50,970 nucleotides of DNA, taken from assembly GCA_964539805.1 (NCBI GenBank), contig CAZIKN010000027.1, forward strand, positions 1 through 50,970, given 5' to 3'. This DNA comes from M3007 sp964539805. GTDB lineage: Bacteria; Bacteroidota; Bacteroidia; Chitinophagales; Saprospiraceae. Made by a program: the position numbers and the translations under genes. Numbering within the stretch: position 1 is the first letter of the stretch; each line of letters opens with the position of its first letter. Below the pieces are notes generated by a model. It saw only the letters and a program-made list of their open reading frames with translations. It was not told where the DNA came from and made no database searches. This document shows positions 1 to 9,092 of the stretch, in pieces.

Positions 1-23
1 CTGAAAAAATCTCTCGTTTTTGA

Positions 24-51
24 CTCAAGCAGAAAATCCCAGACATGCTCT
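24..51. mobile_element. Terminal inverted repeat of an IS running off the left edge
   Basis: These 28 bases nearly match the outer end of the insertion sequence at 42558-44407, with the same core (CAGAAAATCCC) and the same tip ATGCTCT. The orientation is that of an element's right end, so the body would lie to the left of the window. The inner bases (1-23) do not match the inner part of the complete copy, so this is a related rather than identical element, or a decayed end. From 52 to 311 there is no convincing gene apart from one weak small ORF. Confidence 0.55.
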
Positions 52-173
52 CTAATGGGTGCTATTGTCAATGCTTACGAGTTAAAATAGACAAGTATTA
101 GTGGTCTTTCAAGTTGATCTTGTCGGGTTTGGGTAGATGATTTTGCTATCTGCTAAGGCGCGAGGAGGGCAAA

Positions 174-278
174 ATGCGGGACATTTTAACCGATGAGCAA
201 CGAAAAGCAAGGAAAAAGCGGCCACTCGGCAGTCCCGTTGTACCGCTTACAAGCCCGCCCAAGGAATACCATCCTTGA
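174..278 (+). CDS. Possible 34-aa small ORF, weak
   Basis: An ATG-initiated 34-codon frame runs to TGA, preceded by a purine-rich GAGGAGGGCAAA stretch that could serve as a ribosome site, although this phylum rarely uses one. The peptide starts MRDILTDEQRKARKKR and is basic and proline-rich at the end. An in-frame stop lies just upstream, so it is not the tail of a longer gene. No family is recognised. It may be a real short gene or chance. Confidence 0.18.
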   Translation: MRDILTDEQRKARKKRPLGSPVVPLTSPPKEYHP

Positions 279-311
279 GCAGGCTTCGTAAGCTTATTTA
301 TCCAATTTTCA

Positions 312-512
312 TCACTTCTGCGGTTCTTCTGCCTTCTCCTGCGGTTCATTTTTCGGCGCTTCCACAGTTTTTCTGGCTCGGCCCGCTTCCTTTAAGGCCC
401 GGCTGAGCAACCATTCTATTTGCCCGTTGACACTCCTAAAGTCATCTGCGGCCCATTTTTCCAATGCCGCGAAGCTGGCTTCGTCAATGCGCAGTACAAA
501 GGATTTTTTCAT
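312..512 (-). CDS. Ribbon-helix-helix (Arc-like) DNA-binding protein
   Basis: A 66-aa protein. Residues 1-45 read as an Arc/MetJ-type ribbon-helix-helix fold: a short beta strand (KKSFVLRID), then two amphipathic helices ending near LLSRALKEAG. The tail is charged and rich in Lys, Glu and Pro. Family knowledge: RHH dimers insert the beta strand pair into the DNA major groove and usually repress their own operon. It lies 46 bp downstream of the SPFH gene on the same strand and is probably co-transcribed from the promoter at 1452-1483. The pairing of an Arc-type protein with an SPFH protein is known in Bacteroidota. No toxin gene is adjacent, so it is not an ordinary antitoxin. The target is unknown. 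Confidence 0.8.
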   Translation of the reverse strand: MKKSFVLRIDEASFAALEKWAADDFRSVNGQIEWLLSRALKEAGRARKTVEAPKNEPQEKAEEPQK

Positions 513-558
513 GATGTGTTAGGATTTTAAGAGACCAACAATCAAAGAGATCATACGC

Positions 559-1410
559 TTAGCTGTTAAGGGTGCCAGTGTTTAGCACGGGTTGGGCATT
601 GCGGTCGCCACAAAGCACCACCAGCAAATTGCTGACCATAGATGCCTTTTTTTCTTCATCCAAATGAATGATCTGTTTTTTGGAGAGCTGGTCTAAGGCC
701 ATCTCAACCATGCCAACGGCTCCTTCCACGATCTTGGCGCGCGCAGCCACAATGGCCGTAGCCTGTTGGCGCTGTAACATAGCCTGGGCAATTTCAGTGG
801 AATAGGCCAGGTTATTGATACGGGCCTCAATGACTTCTATGCCCCCGATGCTCAGGCGTTCGCTTATTTCATGGGCCAATTGGTGGTTTACCTCATCCGA
901 ACTGGCGCGCAGGGTTACAGTAGCATGCTCGTCCTCTAAGTTATCATAATTGTAAAGTCCCGCCAATTTGCGCACCGCAGACTCACTTTGTATTTTTACG
1001 AAATTGGGATAGTTCTCAACGTCAAAAGTAGCCTTGAAGGTGTCCTTCACCCGATAGGCCACAACAGCACCAATCATGATGGGGTTCCCTTGCTTGTCAT
1101 TTACCTTGAGTGTGGGTACATCCATAGTGACCGCCCTCGTGGAAATACTTTTTTTGGTGTAAAAAGGATTGGCATAAAAGAAGCCACTATCCTTAATAGT
1201 ACCAACGTATTCTCCAAAAAGCGTCATCACACGGGTGCTGTTAGGCTCAATGGCCATAAAACCCGGCGAAATAAAAATAAGGGCAATAAGCAAAAGTGAA
1301 ATGCCGATGGGGAATTGGCGCATCATGATCAATGCCACGCCAGCAACAATTGAAAGAATGAGCAGTGCCAACATGGCCCATCCTGATGTTGGTTTAATTA
1401 CCTTTTCCAT
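559..1410 (-). CDS. SPFH (band 7/stomatin-like) membrane protein
   Basis: A 283-aa protein. Two hydrophobic segments at about residues 12-30 and 34-52 anchor it in the inner membrane. A band 7/SPFH domain follows from about 55 to 200, with typical motifs such as VMTLFGEYVGT, the beta-rich VPTLKVNDKQGNP and VVAYRV. A helical stretch with AQAMLQRQQATAIVAARAKIVEGA (split here only by description) marks the SPFH coiled region around 210-235. SPFH proteins oligomerise into membrane microdomain scaffolds and often affect protease access or membrane stress. The start follows a good promoter (1452-1483), and the RHH gene follows in the same operon. The exact client is not inferable. Confidence 0.9.
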   Translation of the reverse strand: MEKVIKPTSGWAMLALLILSIVAGVALIMMRQFPIGISLLLIALIFISPGFMAIEPNSTRVMTLFGEYVGTIKDSGFFYANPFYTKKSISTRAVTMDVPTLKVNDKQGNPIMIGAVVAYRVKDTFKATFDVENYPNFVKIQSESAVRKLAGLYNYDNLEDEHATVTLRASSDEVNHQLAHEISERLSIGGIEVIEARINNLAYSTEIAQAMLQRQQATAIVAARAKIVEGAVGMVEMALDQLSKKQIIHLDEEKKASMVSNLLVVLCGDRNAQPVLNTGTLNS

Positions 1411-1451
1411 ACTGATAGATTTTTAATTTTGAAATGATATTAATTTGATAG

Positions 1452-1483
1452 CAAAAGTATGCATATTGATTTCATATTGTCAA
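1452..1483 (-). promoter_or_regulatory. Bacteroidota-type promoter for the SPFH/RHH operon
   Basis: Read on the minus strand there is TTG (1483-1481), a 21-nt spacer, and TACTTTTG (1459-1452), matching the phylum's -33 TTG / -7 TAnnTTTG consensus. The start codon is at 1410, giving a leader of about 35 nt. Confidence 0.6.
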
Positions 1484-1524
1484 TACTTTCTTAAAAAAAC
1501 ACGATAAAAAAATAACTTTGCCCG

Positions 1525-2334
1525 ATGAATCAGCCCGATAAAGCGACTTTAGCAAAATGGTTGGACGAGGCCGTGGCCCTTTACAACAAACCATCCTTTA
1601 TCCAGGATGATCCCATCAGTGTGCCACACCGCTTCACGCAGCTGCAAGACCGCGAGATCATGGCATTTTGGGTGGCTACCTTAGCCTGGGGACAACGGAA
1701 AACCATCATTAACAATGCCTTGCGCTTGGCTGAATTGATGGATTGGGCACCTTATGATTTTATCCGCAACCATCAGGAATCCGACCGGGCCCGCTTCATG
1801 GACTTTAAGCACCGCACCTTTCAGGCAACCGATACCCTTTGGTTTTTGGCTTTTTTGCAGCAGTATTATTGGCAGCACGAGTCGCTCGAAACGGCATTTT
1901 CACAGCATCTTTTGCCCAATGCTCCCACAACAGAGCGCGCCATAGCAGGTTTCCATGATATTGTTTTTGAAGACGCTGATGCACCTGAGCGCACCCGAAA
2001 ACATGTGGCCACCCCTGTACGAGGCTCCACCTGCAAGCGCATCAATATGTTTTTGCGATGGATGGTGCGAAAAGATGAGGCTGGCGTGGATTTCGGACTT
2101 TGGCAACGAATCAAGCCGGCCCAATTGCTCATACCGCTCGATGTGCATGTAGAACGGGTGGCCCGTCGCTTGGGATTATTGCAACGCCCACAAACAGATT
2201 GGAAGGCCGTGCTGGAACTGACCGAAAATCTGCGCCAATTTGACGCTGACGACCCGGTCAAATATGATTTTGCCCTCTTTGGCCTCGGCGTGCTGGAGGG
2301 GCCTCATTCTAAGGGAAATGTGATAATTTTATAA
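1525..2334 (+). CDS. TIGR02757/DUF2400 family protein
   Basis: A 269-aa protein of normal length for the DUF2400 (TIGR02757) family, which is widespread in Bacteroidota and has no firmly assigned function. The C-terminal half (about 165-260) carries CKRINMFLRWM and PLDVHVERVARRLGL, reminiscent of the helix-hairpin-helix/GPD region with catalytic Asp of endonuclease III-type glycosylases. A DNA-repair role is therefore a plausible inference but not shown. A TAACTTTG box at 1513-1520 lies only 4 nt before the ATG, which would imply a nearly leaderless mRNA or be coincidental. The last residues (NVIIL) are encoded inside the octamer repeat tract that begins here. Confidence 0.85.
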   Translation: MNQPDKATLAKWLDEAVALYNKPSFIQDDPISVPHRFTQLQDREIMAFWVATLAWGQRKTIINNALRLAELMDWAPYDFIRNHQESDRARFMDFKHRTFQATDTLWFLAFLQQYYWQHESLETAFSQHLLPNAPTTERAIAGFHDIVFEDADAPERTRKHVATPVRGSTCKRINMFLRWMVRKDEAGVDFGLWQRIKPAQLLIPLDVHVERVARRLGLLQRPQTDWKAVLELTENLRQFDADDPVKYDFALFGLGVLEGPHSKGNVIIL

Positions 2335-2485
2335 ATATGATAATATGATAATGAAGAAATGTGGTAATGACAGCTTTATCTGAATATACTGGCCGGGCTG
2401 TAGCAGTAATTATCACATTCCCCACATTATCACATTCCCCACATTATCACATTATCACATTGTCTAAACTATCACATTATTTCAC
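2316..2485. repeat. Octamer repeat tract (ATTATCAC) with inverted left arm
   Basis: The region between two plus-strand genes is filled with ATTATCAC/GTGATAAT octamers. The left part (2316-2375) carries the GTGATAAT-like orientation (ATGATAATATGATAATG). The right part (about 2408-2485) carries at least four ATTATCAC copies separated by CATT or CATTCCCCAC spacers, and ends directly against the ATG at 2486. The two arms could fold into a long hairpin. The same octamer tract precedes the start codons at 23689 and 28189. Confidence 0.75.
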
Positions 2486-3481
2486 ATGAATCACCAGTCC
2501 ATCCGTTGGGGCATTGTTGGCCCCGGAAAAATTGCCCGAAAGTTTGCCGATGACCTCCGCTTGGTGCCGGGTGCGAGCCTCCATGCTGTAGCCTCCCGCT
2601 CTATGGAGCGCAGTCAGGCATTTGCTGATGCTTATGGCACCCCTTATGCCTATGATTCTTATGAAGCCCTCGCCGATTGCCCCGGCCTAGATGTGGTTTA
2701 TATTGCAACACCGCACAGCTCACACTACGAGAATACCCTGTTTTTTATTCAAAAGGGTATTCCCGTTTTATGTGAGAAACCTTTTGCCATGGATTTTAGG
2801 CAGGCAAGGGAAATGGCTGATCTGGCACGCCAAAAGGGTGTTTTTTTGATGGAGGCTGTTTGGACGCGCTTTATACCCGCCACGGTAAAGGCGTTGGAGT
2901 GGATAGCCGAGGGCCGGATCGGGGAACTGCGCATGGTGCAGGCTGATTTTGGCTTCAAAAGTGCCTACGACCCTCATTCCCGCCTTTATGACAAAGCTTT
3001 AGGAGGAGGTTCTTTGTTAGACATTGGCATATACCCGGTTTGGCTCGCCGTGTCCTTGCTGGGTAAGCCCGCAGCTGAGCACATCAGTGCTGCCGCTACC
3101 TTTAGCCCTGGCGGAGGGGATGAAAGCTGCTCATTTTCTTTTGTTTATGAAAATAATTGCATCGCCACAGGCTTTTCCACCCTTATAGCGAATACCCCCA
3201 TAGAAGCGCGGATTTATGGTGAAAAAGGCAGCATTTTACTACATAAGCGCTGGCACCACACCCAACAACTCAGCCTCTCCCTTTATCAGGACAAAGATAT
3301 GCTGCACGAGAACTTAGTGCTGCCATACGAAGGCTGGGGCTATGCCTATGAGGCCCGCCACGTAGCGGAGTGCCTGAGCAAGGGCCTGACGGAAAGCCCT
3401 TTGCAGCCGCTGAGCACTACGCTCGATGTGGTGGAGACGCTGGATAATATCAGGCGGATTATTGGGTTGCGTTATGATTGA
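2486..3481 (+). CDS. Gfo/Idh/MocA family oxidoreductase
   Basis: A 331-aa NAD(P)-dependent oxidoreductase. The N-terminal Rossmann motif is GIVGPGKIARKFADDL (about 10-25). The family signature CEKPFAM is near residue 98, with its catalytic Lys. The C-terminal alpha/beta substrate domain (about 130-330) has the usual GGGSLLDIGIYP turn. It resembles the dimeric dihydrodiol dehydrogenase-like branch (trans-1,2-dihydrobenzenediol or 1,5-anhydrofructose type), but the substrate cannot be set from sequence. It is likely cytoplasmic. It converges with the sugar MFS transporter gene (1-bp gap), which makes carbohydrate oxidation the natural guess. The start codon directly follows the octamer tract. 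Confidence 0.9.
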   Translation: MNHQSIRWGIVGPGKIARKFADDLRLVPGASLHAVASRSMERSQAFADAYGTPYAYDSYEALADCPGLDVVYIATPHSSHYENTLFFIQKGIPVLCEKPFAMDFRQAREMADLARQKGVFLMEAVWTRFIPATVKALEWIAEGRIGELRMVQADFGFKSAYDPHSRLYDKALGGGSLLDIGIYPVWLAVSLLGKPAAEHISAAATFSPGGGDESCSFSFVYENNCIATGFSTLIANTPIEARIYGEKGSILLHKRWHHTQQLSLSLYQDKDMLHENLVLPYEGWGYAYEARHVAECLSKGLTESPLQPLSTTLDVVETLDNIRRIIGLRYD

Positions 3482-3482
3482 T

Positions 3483-4763
3483 TCACTTCCGCTGACTGCG
3501 TCCAAACCACAATATATAGGTATAGCAGATGACCATAATGAGTACAAAAGCCGAGCGGAAATCAAATCCCAAGCCTGATTTTTCGTAAAGCCAGCCGTAA
3601 AAAGGCGGTATGATGGCACCCCCTACAATGCCCATAATGAGCATGGCGGAACCTAAGTTGGTAAATCGGCCCAGATTGCGGATGCCCAGAGGGAAAATGG
3701 CCGGCCACATGACGGCATTGGCAAAGCCCAATGCTGCAAGACAGCCCACTGCCGTGGTGCCATCCGTAACATACGAGCCCAATGTGAGGGCTATGCCCAG
3801 CACTGCGGACACCATGAGCCAGCTTTCCTGCTTTACGTACTTTGGAATGAGGACAATACTGGCCAAATAACCCAAAAGCAGCCCCATAAGGCCAAAAATG
3901 GTAAAAAACTTGCTCTGATCGGTAGAAAAGCCTAAGTTTTTGCCGTAAACGGTGATCAAATCACCGGCCATTACCTCTGCTCCGACATAGGTGAAAATGG
4001 CCAGGGCTCCAAGCCACACCTGTGGAAACTGGGAAATGCTCGTTTTGCCCTGCGTATGCCGGGTATCGTCATCTTTGGCATCGGTTACCTGTGTGGAAAT
4101 ATCGGGCAAGGACGAACGCCGTATTACAAAGGCAAAAAGAGCCAGTACCAATGCAATAGCGGCATAAGGCGTTTCCACGCGCTTGACCAGCGTGTTGAGC
4201 AAATCATTCTTAACAGTTTCGTCGGCGGCATTGGCAATTTGGGCATTTAGTTCATCTGCACCTTTCAGTAATATGGCCCCCAGGATAAAGTTGCCGATAA
4301 TACCCGCCAATTTGTTGCAGATTCCCATAATGCTGATGCGCTGTGCCGCAGCCTCGATGGGGCCAATGACGCTCACATAAGGATTGGAAGCCGTTTGGAG
4401 CAAGGCCAATCCCGTGCCCTGAACAAACAAACCCGTAAGAAACAAGGGGAAACTGCGCGCGCTGGCAGCAGGTAAAAAGAGCAGGCAGCCTGCTGCCATG
4501 ACCCAAAGGCCAAGGGCCATGCCATTTTTGGTGCCAGTACGCTCCAGAATCCAGGAGGAGGGCAGGGCCATCACGAAATAGGCCGCAAAAAAGGCGGTAG
4601 CTACCAGATAAGCCTGTAAATCAGTAAGTTGACAGGCAGTCTTGAAAAATGGGATCAAAATGCCATTGAGCCAGGTGACAAACCCGAAGATAAAAAACAA
4701 CAAACCAATAATGGAAAGTTGGTAAAAGTAAGAGGGCTTTGTGGTGGTAACGGTTTGCGTCAT
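3483..4763 (-). CDS. Sugar MFS transporter, FucP/GluP type
   Basis: A 426-aa inner-membrane permease with about 12 hydrophobic segments. The N-terminal signature FGFVTWLNGILIPFFKTACQ (20 residues, near 25-45) is characteristic of the FHS family (L-fucose, glucose/galactose:H+ symporters). Further family features are YLVATAFFAAYFVMALP, an internal NPYV and MWPAIFPLGI. The start at MTQTV (4763) is preferred over an upstream in-frame ATG at 4844, because the extra 27 residues are not conserved-looking and a TAnnTTTG-type box (TACATTTG, 4879-4872 on the minus strand) lies upstream of both. The substrate is probably a hexose or fucose. The adjacent Gfo/Idh oxidoreductase suggests use of the imported sugar. 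Confidence 0.88.
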   Translation of the reverse strand: MTQTVTTTKPSYFYQLSIIGLLFFIFGFVTWLNGILIPFFKTACQLTDLQAYLVATAFFAAYFVMALPSSWILERTGTKNGMALGLWVMAAGCLLFLPAASARSFPLFLTGLFVQGTGLALLQTASNPYVSVIGPIEAAAQRISIMGICNKLAGIIGNFILGAILLKGADELNAQIANAADETVKNDLLNTLVKRVETPYAAIALVLALFAFVIRRSSLPDISTQVTDAKDDDTRHTQGKTSISQFPQVWLGALAIFTYVGAEVMAGDLITVYGKNLGFSTDQSKFFTIFGLMGLLLGYLASIVLIPKYVKQESWLMVSAVLGIALTLGSYVTDGTTAVGCLAALGFANAVMWPAIFPLGIRNLGRFTNLGSAMLIMGIVGGAIIPPFYGWLYEKSGLGFDFRSAFVLIMVICYTYILWFGRSQRK

Positions 4764-4999
4764 GTGCGTAAGCGAAATAGGGTGATCAGTGCCGCTTTTA
4801 AAAGGGGATTGGGGCTTAGGAACGGTGCCGGAATAAAGGTACAAACTGATGTACCGTTACTTAGGATGGCGCAAATGTAATTTTTATTTCAACTTATGCC
4901 CCGGATTTTGAATCCGCAAAACGAAAGGATTGCCAATTTTTAAATACCTTTGTCAGCTTGGTAACGATAAAATAATAAGTTCACGCCCTTTCATAATAC

Positions 5000-7540
5000 A
5001 TGTACAACTTTCCTATTGTCAATATTTTACAAGAACAAAACACCACTGCACAAGGCTTGTCCAAAGCCGAAGCACAGCGGCGTTTGGCGGAGACCGGACC
5101 GAATGAGTTGCAGGAGAAAAAGAAGGTCCCTGCCTGGCGGCTTTTCCTGAATCAATTCAAGGATTTTATGATCATTGTCCTGCTCGCCGCAGCTGTCCTA
5201 TCTGGTGTTATGGGCGACCTCACGGATACCATTATCATCTTGATCATCGTGATACTCAATGCGATTATCGGCTTTGCACAAGAATACCGCGCCGAAAAAG
5301 CAATGGAGGCGCTCAAAAAAATGACGATCACCCAAACACAGGTACTGCGTGACAACCAAGCTGTTATCATTTCTTCCACAGCATTAGTGCCGGGCGACAT
5401 TATTATCATGGAGGCGGGAAATATCGTACCCGCAGATACGCGCCTGATGGAAACATACAGCCTTCGTATAGATGAGTCTTCGCTTACGGGAGAGTCAATT
5501 CCCGTGGACAAAAACAGCGCGGACATCACCGAAACAAACATTCCGCTCGGTGACCAATTCAACATGGCATTCAAAGGCACCTTAGTGACAAACGGCAGGG
5601 CCAAAGGCGTGGTGGTGGCTACGGGCATGAAAACGGAATTGGGTAAAATTGCCAATCTGTTACAGGAAGGCGAGGCAATGACCCCTTTACAAGCCAGAAT
5701 GGTGCAATTTGGAAAAAATTTGTCTTACATTGTATTGGCTATATGTGCGGTATTGTTTGTCACGGGCCTATTGCGGGGTGAAGAGCCTTTCAAACTGCTG
5801 CTGCTTTCTATTAGCCTCGCTGTGGCTGCTATTCCCGAGGCCTTGCCCGCTATGATTACCATAGTGCTTTCTGGCGGCGCCTCCCGTTTGGCACAAATAC
5901 AGGCCTTAGTGCGCAAATTGCCATCTGTTGAAACATTAGGCTCGGCTACCTATATATGCAGCGACAAAACGGGCACATTAACCCAAAACAAAATGAAAGT
6001 GGTAGAAAAGCATGAGGTTTCGCCCCTTTTATCCGCGTGTATGGCCCTCAACCATGACGTGAAATTCAACGACCAAAAAGAGCCTTTTGGTGAATCAACA
6101 GAATTGGCCTTGGTGCAAAATGTCGTGGAAAGCCTTGAATATGAAGGATATACCCATTTGACACAGCTATACGGACGACTTGCGGAATTGCCTTTTGATT
6201 CGGACAGAAAATGTATGACAACCATTCACCACTACGAAAACGGGCAATTTTTGGTGGTTACGAAAGGAGCAAGCGAGGCCATTACGATGGCTTTAAAGGG
6301 CGATGATGAAAAAAACACCCTGAAAGAATATTCCGATCATTGGGCGAATGAAGGCAAACGGGTGCTGGCGTATGCGTACAAAATCGTGGGTACACTGCCC
6401 GAACCCTTTACCTATGAAGCAGTAGAAAAAGATTTGGTGCTTGCGGGCGTTGTTGGCCTGATTGACCCGCCGCGGGAAGAGGTAAAATTGGCCATTTCAG
6501 AATGCAAAACTGCCGGTATCAAGCCGGTTATGATTACAGGTGACCACCCTGCCACAGCAAAGGCCATCGCAAAGGAGATAGGTATTTTGGGCGAAAGAGA
6601 TCTGGTGATGACGGGAGCCGAGCTGCAATACATCAGCGAGGAAGCCTTTAACGAACAAGTGGAAGACGTGGCCGTTTACGCACGCGTTTCACCTGACCAA
6701 AAACTGCGCATCGTGCGTACCCTGCAAAGCAAAGGACATTTCATTGCGATGACTGGCGACGGCGTAAACGACGCACCCTCGCTCAAAGCCGCCAATATTG
6801 GCGTGGCAATGGGCATCAATGGTACCGATGTAAGCAAGGAAGCCGCAGATTTGGTCTTGTTGGACGACAACTTTGCCACCATTGTAAAAGCCGTAAAAGA
6901 AGGCAGGCGCATTTATGAGAACATCCGAAAATTCATCAAATACACCATGACCAGCAATGCGGGAGAAATCTGGACCATTTTCCTTGCGCCTTTGATCGGC
7001 TTGCCTATTCCCCTCCTGCCGATCCACATTCTTTGGATAAACCTCGTTACAGACGGCCTGCCTGGTCTGGCATTAGCGGTTGAGCCTGCCGAAAAAAACG
7101 TTATGCAATTGCCGCCCCGCAGGCCCGATGAAAGCATTTTTGCCAACGGTTTAGGGTGGCATATCCTCTGGGTAGGTTTGCTCATGGGGGCGGTTTGCCT
7201 CGGCATGCAGGCTTGGGCCATCCATCACAATGACCCCAAATGGCAAACCTATGTATTCACAGTACTTTGTTTCAGTCAGATGGGACATGTTTTCTCCATT
7301 CGAAGCCATCATTTTTTTCTCTTTCAACAGGGTATTTTTAGCAACCGTCCCTTAGTTGGGGCCGTATTACTCACTTTTGTCCTACAGCTCGCCTTGCTCT
7401 ACATTCCATTTTTGCAAAATGTTTTTCACACACAGCCCCTTACATTGAAGGAGCTGGGCATGTGTATCGCGGTATCGTTGATCGTATTTCATGGGGTTGA
7501 GCTGGAAAAATGGGTGAGGGGAAAATGGAGAATAGCCTAA
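5000..7540 (+). CDS. Ca2+-type P-type ATPase (class IIA-like)
   Basis: An 846-aa cation pump. In order: a cation-ATPase N-terminal domain (10-75), M1-M2, an actuator domain with TGES at 163-166, M4 with PEALPA (about 277-282), the phosphorylation motif DKTGT with Asp322, a nucleotide domain (TKGASE), the hinge TGDGVNDAP from residue 585, and six C-terminal membrane segments. Calcium-site residues known from SERCA are retained: Glu in PEALPA, Asn/Glu in NAGE (M5), and Asn/Thr/Asp in NLVTDG (M6). Ca2+ export is therefore the best call; Mn2+ or another divalent ion is possible. A TACCTTTG box at 4945-4952 could be its promoter. The gene is single, with no adjacent partner. Confidence 0.92.
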   Translation: MYNFPIVNILQEQNTTAQGLSKAEAQRRLAETGPNELQEKKKVPAWRLFLNQFKDFMIIVLLAAAVLSGVMGDLTDTIIILIIVILNAIIGFAQEYRAEKAMEALKKMTITQTQVLRDNQAVIISSTALVPGDIIIMEAGNIVPADTRLMETYSLRIDESSLTGESIPVDKNSADITETNIPLGDQFNMAFKGTLVTNGRAKGVVVATGMKTELGKIANLLQEGEAMTPLQARMVQFGKNLSYIVLAICAVLFVTGLLRGEEPFKLLLLSISLAVAAIPEALPAMITIVLSGGASRLAQIQALVRKLPSVETLGSATYICSDKTGTLTQNKMKVVEKHEVSPLLSACMALNHDVKFNDQKEPFGESTELALVQNVVESLEYEGYTHLTQLYGRLAELPFDSDRKCMTTIHHYENGQFLVVTKGASEAITMALKGDDEKNTLKEYSDHWANEGKRVLAYAYKIVGTLPEPFTYEAVEKDLVLAGVVGLIDPPREEVKLAISECKTAGIKPVMITGDHPATAKAIAKEIGILGERDLVMTGAELQYISEEAFNEQVEDVAVYARVSPDQKLRIVRTLQSKGHFIAMTGDGVNDAPSLKAANIGVAMGINGTDVSKEAADLVLLDDNFATIVKAVKEGRRIYENIRKFIKYTMTSNAGEIWTIFLAPLIGLPIPLLPIHILWINLVTDGLPGLALAVEPAEKNVMQLPPRRPDESIFANGLGWHILWVGLLMGAVCLGMQAWAIHHNDPKWQTYVFTVLCFSQMGHVFSIRSHHFFLFQQGIFSNRPLVGAVLLTFVLQLALLYIPFLQNVFHTQPLTLKELGMCIAVSLIVFHGVELEKWVRGKWRIA

Positions 7541-7616
7541 CACAACATTCTTTTATACCCAAATATTAGGGATACAAAGATTGATTTCCTGATTTTTAAA
7601 GCTTTACAGACGCGAT

Positions 7617-9071
7617 ATGGAAAATTCCGAACTATACTTGCTGTTTAAAACCCTGAGCAACACGGAACTAAATGAGCTGGATGTTTTTATTCAGAAGGAG
7701 GTGGCCTATGGGAAAGGCCGTTACAGGGAACAGTTATCCCTGCTTTACCGGTATCTGCGCCATCATTTAGCCCACAGCGAAGCGGAGCCCATAGCCAGGC
7801 AGGACTTGTTCAGGGTGATATTTTCTGAGCAAAACATAGCTGAAACCCAGTTGGTAAGGGTCATGCACGAACTGCTCCAGTTGCTGCGCCAGTTCTTGCT
7901 TACGATGCAGTACTTCTCCGCTGAAAACGAAACGAAGCGGCAATTAGATTACGCTGCCATTTTGATGGTCAAGGGCGTGAGGCCAAAAGCATTAAACCAG
8001 ATTAACCAGACCCAAAAAGTACTGCAAGAGGCCACTGCGAAGGGGCATAAATTTTATGAACTGGGTTTTGAACTTGCCTTGAAACGCTATCAATATAACT
8101 CTCATAATGCACATTGGAAAGACGACCTTGAGATACCGGAGGCAATAAAAAGCCTTGACTACTATTATTACAGCCACAGGTTCCTCATGGTGAACCACTA
8201 TTTACTGTTCAATAGATTTTCCAAAATGAAGAACGCTGAATTGCCCATGCAGCTTCATTTGAACATGGACGTTCTTCCCAGCTACATTGGATCAGAGCCT
8301 ATGCTGCTCATTTACCAAAAGATATATGCCTTGCTTTCAAGTGTAACCTTTACCAAAACAGATTTTGATGAACTCTTAAACCTGATTACACAATATGAAG
8401 CGGTGTTAGATCAAGATGTTATAAAAAATTTTTATAGTTTCTTGCGCAACTATCTTACTTTTCTGCACAATGCAGGGAGCAACGATGTCATTTATTTTCT
8501 GCACAAGTTAAATTTAGAAAGTTTGAAAAAGGGGTATCTGTTTTACAACGGGAACCTGGCTCAGGGTGTATATTTAAATTTGGGCACTACGGCCATACGG
8601 GCCAATGAATTAGCATGGGCATTGCCCTTCATTACGGAATATAGGACCAAGTGCATGGGTGACCAGGAAGAAGCCGATATTGCTTACCATCTTCTCATCG
8701 CCAAGTATCATCACCGAAAAAAAGAATATACCAAGGCACTACAGTACCTGCCAACTACATCCCCAAACTTAGTAAGGTCCTTAGACATTAAAACCGTCGA
8801 GATCTTGTGCTATTTTGACATGGGGGATGATCTTTTTTTGTACAAATTAGATGCCTTCAAAATGCACCTCAGCAGGGGGGGCAAAAACCTGATTTCGGCC
8901 TCCACCAAGGAGTTTTACAACAATTTTATCAATATCCTGCTCCAGATCAGCAATACGGCACCCAATGACCGCGAACGGGCAAACAAAATCATCACCCGAA
9001 TCAAAAGTAAATCCATGCTCGCAGAGCGCGAATGGCTGATGCAAAAAGTAGAGGAATTGATTCGTCCATAG
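7617..9071 (+). CDS. Unknown 484-aa helical protein, paralogue of 32245-33699
   Basis: A 484-aa, almost entirely helical protein with no signal peptide or membrane segment, so likely cytoplasmic. It aligns end to end with the equally long protein at 32245-33699. Shared landmarks are the N-terminus (SELYLLF), GKGRYR/SKGRYR, RVMHELLQ, WKDDL, YSFLRNY/YSYLRNY, DMGD-LF-YK-DAFKMH-SR near the end, QISNT and AEREWL. The spacing resembles TPR-like helical hairpins (for example KKEYTKALQYLP), but no catalytic motif is visible. I do not recognise a named family. It starts 76 bp after the P-ATPase gene and ends 21 bp before a convergent gene. Confidence 0.85.
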   Translation: MENSELYLLFKTLSNTELNELDVFIQKEVAYGKGRYREQLSLLYRYLRHHLAHSEAEPIARQDLFRVIFSEQNIAETQLVRVMHELLQLLRQFLLTMQYFSAENETKRQLDYAAILMVKGVRPKALNQINQTQKVLQEATAKGHKFYELGFELALKRYQYNSHNAHWKDDLEIPEAIKSLDYYYYSHRFLMVNHYLLFNRFSKMKNAELPMQLHLNMDVLPSYIGSEPMLLIYQKIYALLSSVTFTKTDFDELLNLITQYEAVLDQDVIKNFYSFLRNYLTFLHNAGSNDVIYFLHKLNLESLKKGYLFYNGNLAQGVYLNLGTTAIRANELAWALPFITEYRTKCMGDQEEADIAYHLLIAKYHHRKKEYTKALQYLPTTSPNLVRSLDIKTVEILCYFDMGDDLFLYKLDAFKMHLSRGGKNLISASTKEFYNNFINILLQISNTAPNDRERANKIITRIKSKSMLAEREWLMQKVEELIRP

Positions 9072-9092
9072 TGTGTAAGCTGGTGCAGGCCC

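Noticed and set aside
131..155. ATCTGCTA match between 146-155 and the structured leader at 30135-30143
   Set aside because: Eight bases match, which is expected by chance in 50 kb; no further pairing partner is nearby.
988..1299. Plus-strand 103-aa open frame
   Set aside because: It is antisense to the SPFH gene, which has clear domain features.
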